Shown here: in pieces, positions 5,046 through 6,212 of the stretch | How positions within the stretch are numbered: the first letter of the stretch is position 1 | How the letters are laid out: every line of letters begins with the position of its first letter | DNA from: an uncultured Clostridia bacterium | GTDB taxonomy: Bacteria; Bacillota; Clostridia; Oscillospirales; Ruminococcaceae | Length of the DNA stretch: 6,212 nt | NCBI GenBank assembly: GCA_945931735.1 | Contig: CAMEPN010000121.1 | Location: 1 to 6,212, forward strand | Direction: 5' to 3' | Notes under the pieces: model-generated | What the model was told of the DNA's origin: nothing | What the model saw: only the letters and a program-made list of their open reading frames with translations | Databases searched by the model: none | Translations under genes and position numbers: made by a program

Positions 5046-6212
5046 ATGAAAATAAATTGGAACAGAAAGTACACGACTATCGCCGCGTACTGCCTTATAG
5101 TCATTGCCGCGGCAGTTTTGTTCGTGGTATTCGTGTTCAAATTCGATACGTTCAAGAACGGTTTTTCGTGGATAGGCGAGGTCGCTGCGCCGATAGTCTG
5201 CGGCATTGTCGTCGCGTATATCCTCAATCCGCTGATGATGCTGTTTGAAAACAAGGTCTTTCGGAGGCTGAAGGAAAGCGAGCCGCCCTCCGAGGGCATC
5301 GTGATGAAGCAGCTCCACAAATCCCCCGTGGGCGAGAGCGCGGTCGTAAAGCAGCTTGAAAAGCATTCCCCGAGCATGAAAAAAAAGGCGCGCAAGCGCC
5401 GTTCCGCCGCGAGAGTGCTGTCCATCATATTGACATATGTGATAGTTCTGGCAGCGATCGCGGGACTGTTCGTGGCGGTAGTTCCGAGCGTTTCCAAGAG
5501 CATAGTCGACCTTGCCGACCAGATGCCCGGATATATAGAAAGGGCGGACGTGTTCTTACAAGACGTTTTCGCGAATAACCCCGACATAGCAAAGCTTCTG
5601 TCCGCGGAGTTCAGCAACCTTGCCGACCTGCTCGACAAAATAGCGGAGATGGTGCAGCCTATGGCTTCGGACATTCTCGGCAACGTTTCCTCGGGTGTTA
5701 TCAAGGTCATCACCTCGATAGTTACCGGATTGAAAAACATCATACTCGGTCTTGTTATCGCGATCTATCTGCTGTACAGCAAGGAGCGGCTTCTCGGACA
5801 GGTCAAGAAGATATTCTTCGCGTTTTTCAAAAGCGAGCGCTGCGAAAGGTTTTTCGAGGGCTGCATAAGAAGCAACAACATCTTCAACAAATATATCGTA
5901 TCAAATCTTCTTGACGCGCTCATAGTTTTCGTTGCGATGATGATAGGAATGTTCGCGATGGGAATGCCTTACCCCGTGCTAATCGCAGTTGTATGCGGCG
6001 TGACCAACCTTATCCCGTTCTTCGGCCCGTTTATCGGCGCGATACCGTGCGGAGTGCTGATACTGCTTGCCGACCCGATAAAGGTCATTTGGTTCGCGAT
6101 ATTCGTGCTCGTGCTCCAGCAGATCGACGGAAACATCATCAAGCCGTTCCTGTTCGGCGAAACGATGGGACTTCCCGCAATATGGGTACTGGTGTCGATA
6201 ATAGTCGGCGGC
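5046..6212 (+). CDS. AI-2E/PerM-family membrane transporter (C-terminus cut by window)
   Basis: 389 codons are visible and the frame is open to the window end. This polytopic membrane protein matches the AI-2E transporter (PerM/YdiK/YtvI-like) family. Seen: hydrophobic segments at about 11-31 and 45-66, a basic loop at 70-122, another segment at about 123-147, an amphipathic extracytoplasmic region (150-215), then segments at about 217-243 and 286-306. The family hallmark NLIPFFGPFIGAIP is at 321-334, and QQIDGNIIKPFLFGETMGLP at 358-377. The family has members that export autoinducer-2 and others acting as sodium/proton antiporters; the substrate here cannot be assigned. The loop contains a near-duplicate, VMKQLHKSP (86-94) and VVKQLEKHSP (100-109), followed by the basic run KKKARKRR (112-119). 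ATG at 5046 has AGGAG with a 6-nt spacer. It is transcribed divergently from the yfmF operon. Perhaps 20-80 residues are missing. Confidence 0.92.
   Translation, partial: MKINWNRKYTTIAAYCLIVIAAAVLFVVFVFKFDTFKNGFSWIGEVAAPIVCGIVVAYILNPLMMLFENKVFRRLKESEPPSEGIVMKQLHKSPVGESAVVKQLEKHSPSMKKKARKRRSAARVLSIILTYVIVLAAIAGLFVAVVPSVSKSIVDLADQMPGYIERADVFLQDVFANNPDIAKLLSAEFSNLADLLDKIAEMVQPMASDILGNVSSGVIKVITSIVTGLKNIILGLVIAIYLLYSKERLLGQVKKIFFAFFKSERCERFFEGCIRSNNIFNKYIVSNLLDALIVFVAMMIGMFAMGMPYPVLIAVVCGVTNLIPFFGPFIGAIPCGVLILLADPIKVIWFAIFVLVLQQIDGNIIKPFLFGETMGLPAIWVLVSIIVGG

Noticed and set aside
4904..5743. 279-codon minus-strand open frame antisense to the transporter
   Set aside because: It is opposite a protein with clear AI-2E-family motifs; its sequence is Ser/Thr-rich without recognisable domains, and it begins across the transporter's promoter.

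Overview
The window looks like chromosomal DNA from a clostridial Firmicute. Oscillospiraceae/Ruminococcaceae-like is my best guess from protein style and composition: GC-rich coding sequence, a very AT-rich intergenic region, strong GGAGG-type ribosome binding sites and sigma-A-like promoters. There is no rRNA, tRNA, CRISPR array, transposase or phage gene. All four complete or near-complete housekeeping genes are recognisable, and the unexplained part is the intergenic region between the two transcription units.

Layout. Positions 1-4482 are a tightly packed minus-strand operon, in transcription order yfmF (4482-3235), yfmH (3242-1977), lgt (1959-775) and folD (794-1, cut by the window edge). 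Neighbouring genes overlap by 8 bp (yfmF/yfmH), are separated by 17 bp (yfmH/lgt) or overlap by 20 bp (lgt/folD). Each downstream ribosome binding site lies in or against the end of the gene before it. yfmF and yfmH are an M16 (insulinase-like) peptidase pair: YfmH carries the HxxEH zinc site, while YfmF lacks it but has the C-terminal-domain R...Y motif. lgt encodes prolipoprotein diacylglyceryl transferase with an unusual acidic, internally duplicated C-terminal tail. folD encodes the bifunctional methylene-tetrahydrofolate dehydrogenase/cyclohydrolase.

Positions 4483-5045 (563 bp) contain no credible protein gene but are rich in signals. On the minus strand there is an extended -10 promoter for the operon. 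Just upstream of it is a separate unit: a perfect-consensus sigma-A promoter (TTGACA-17-TATAAT, 4743-4771) followed about 127 nt later by an intrinsic terminator with a 9-U tract (4609-4633). This looks like an independent small RNA gene. It has a 9-bp closing stem and a long U-rich loop carrying CUCCUUUCU, identical to the anti-Shine-Dalgarno end of Firmicute 16S rRNA. An alternative reading is an attenuated leader of the operon. On the plus strand a TTGACA-17-extended -10 promoter drives the divergent gene, and ATGTAAT direct repeats and short palindromes lie upstream of it.

From 5046 to the window end a plus-strand gene encodes an AI-2E/PerM-family membrane protein (389 residues visible, C-terminus missing), with a basic cytoplasmic insert containing a small internal duplication. 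The functions fit a general housekeeping neighbourhood: membrane and lipoprotein maturation, peptide processing, one-carbon metabolism and a transporter. The link between the M16 pair and Lgt is suggestive but not proven by sequence alone.
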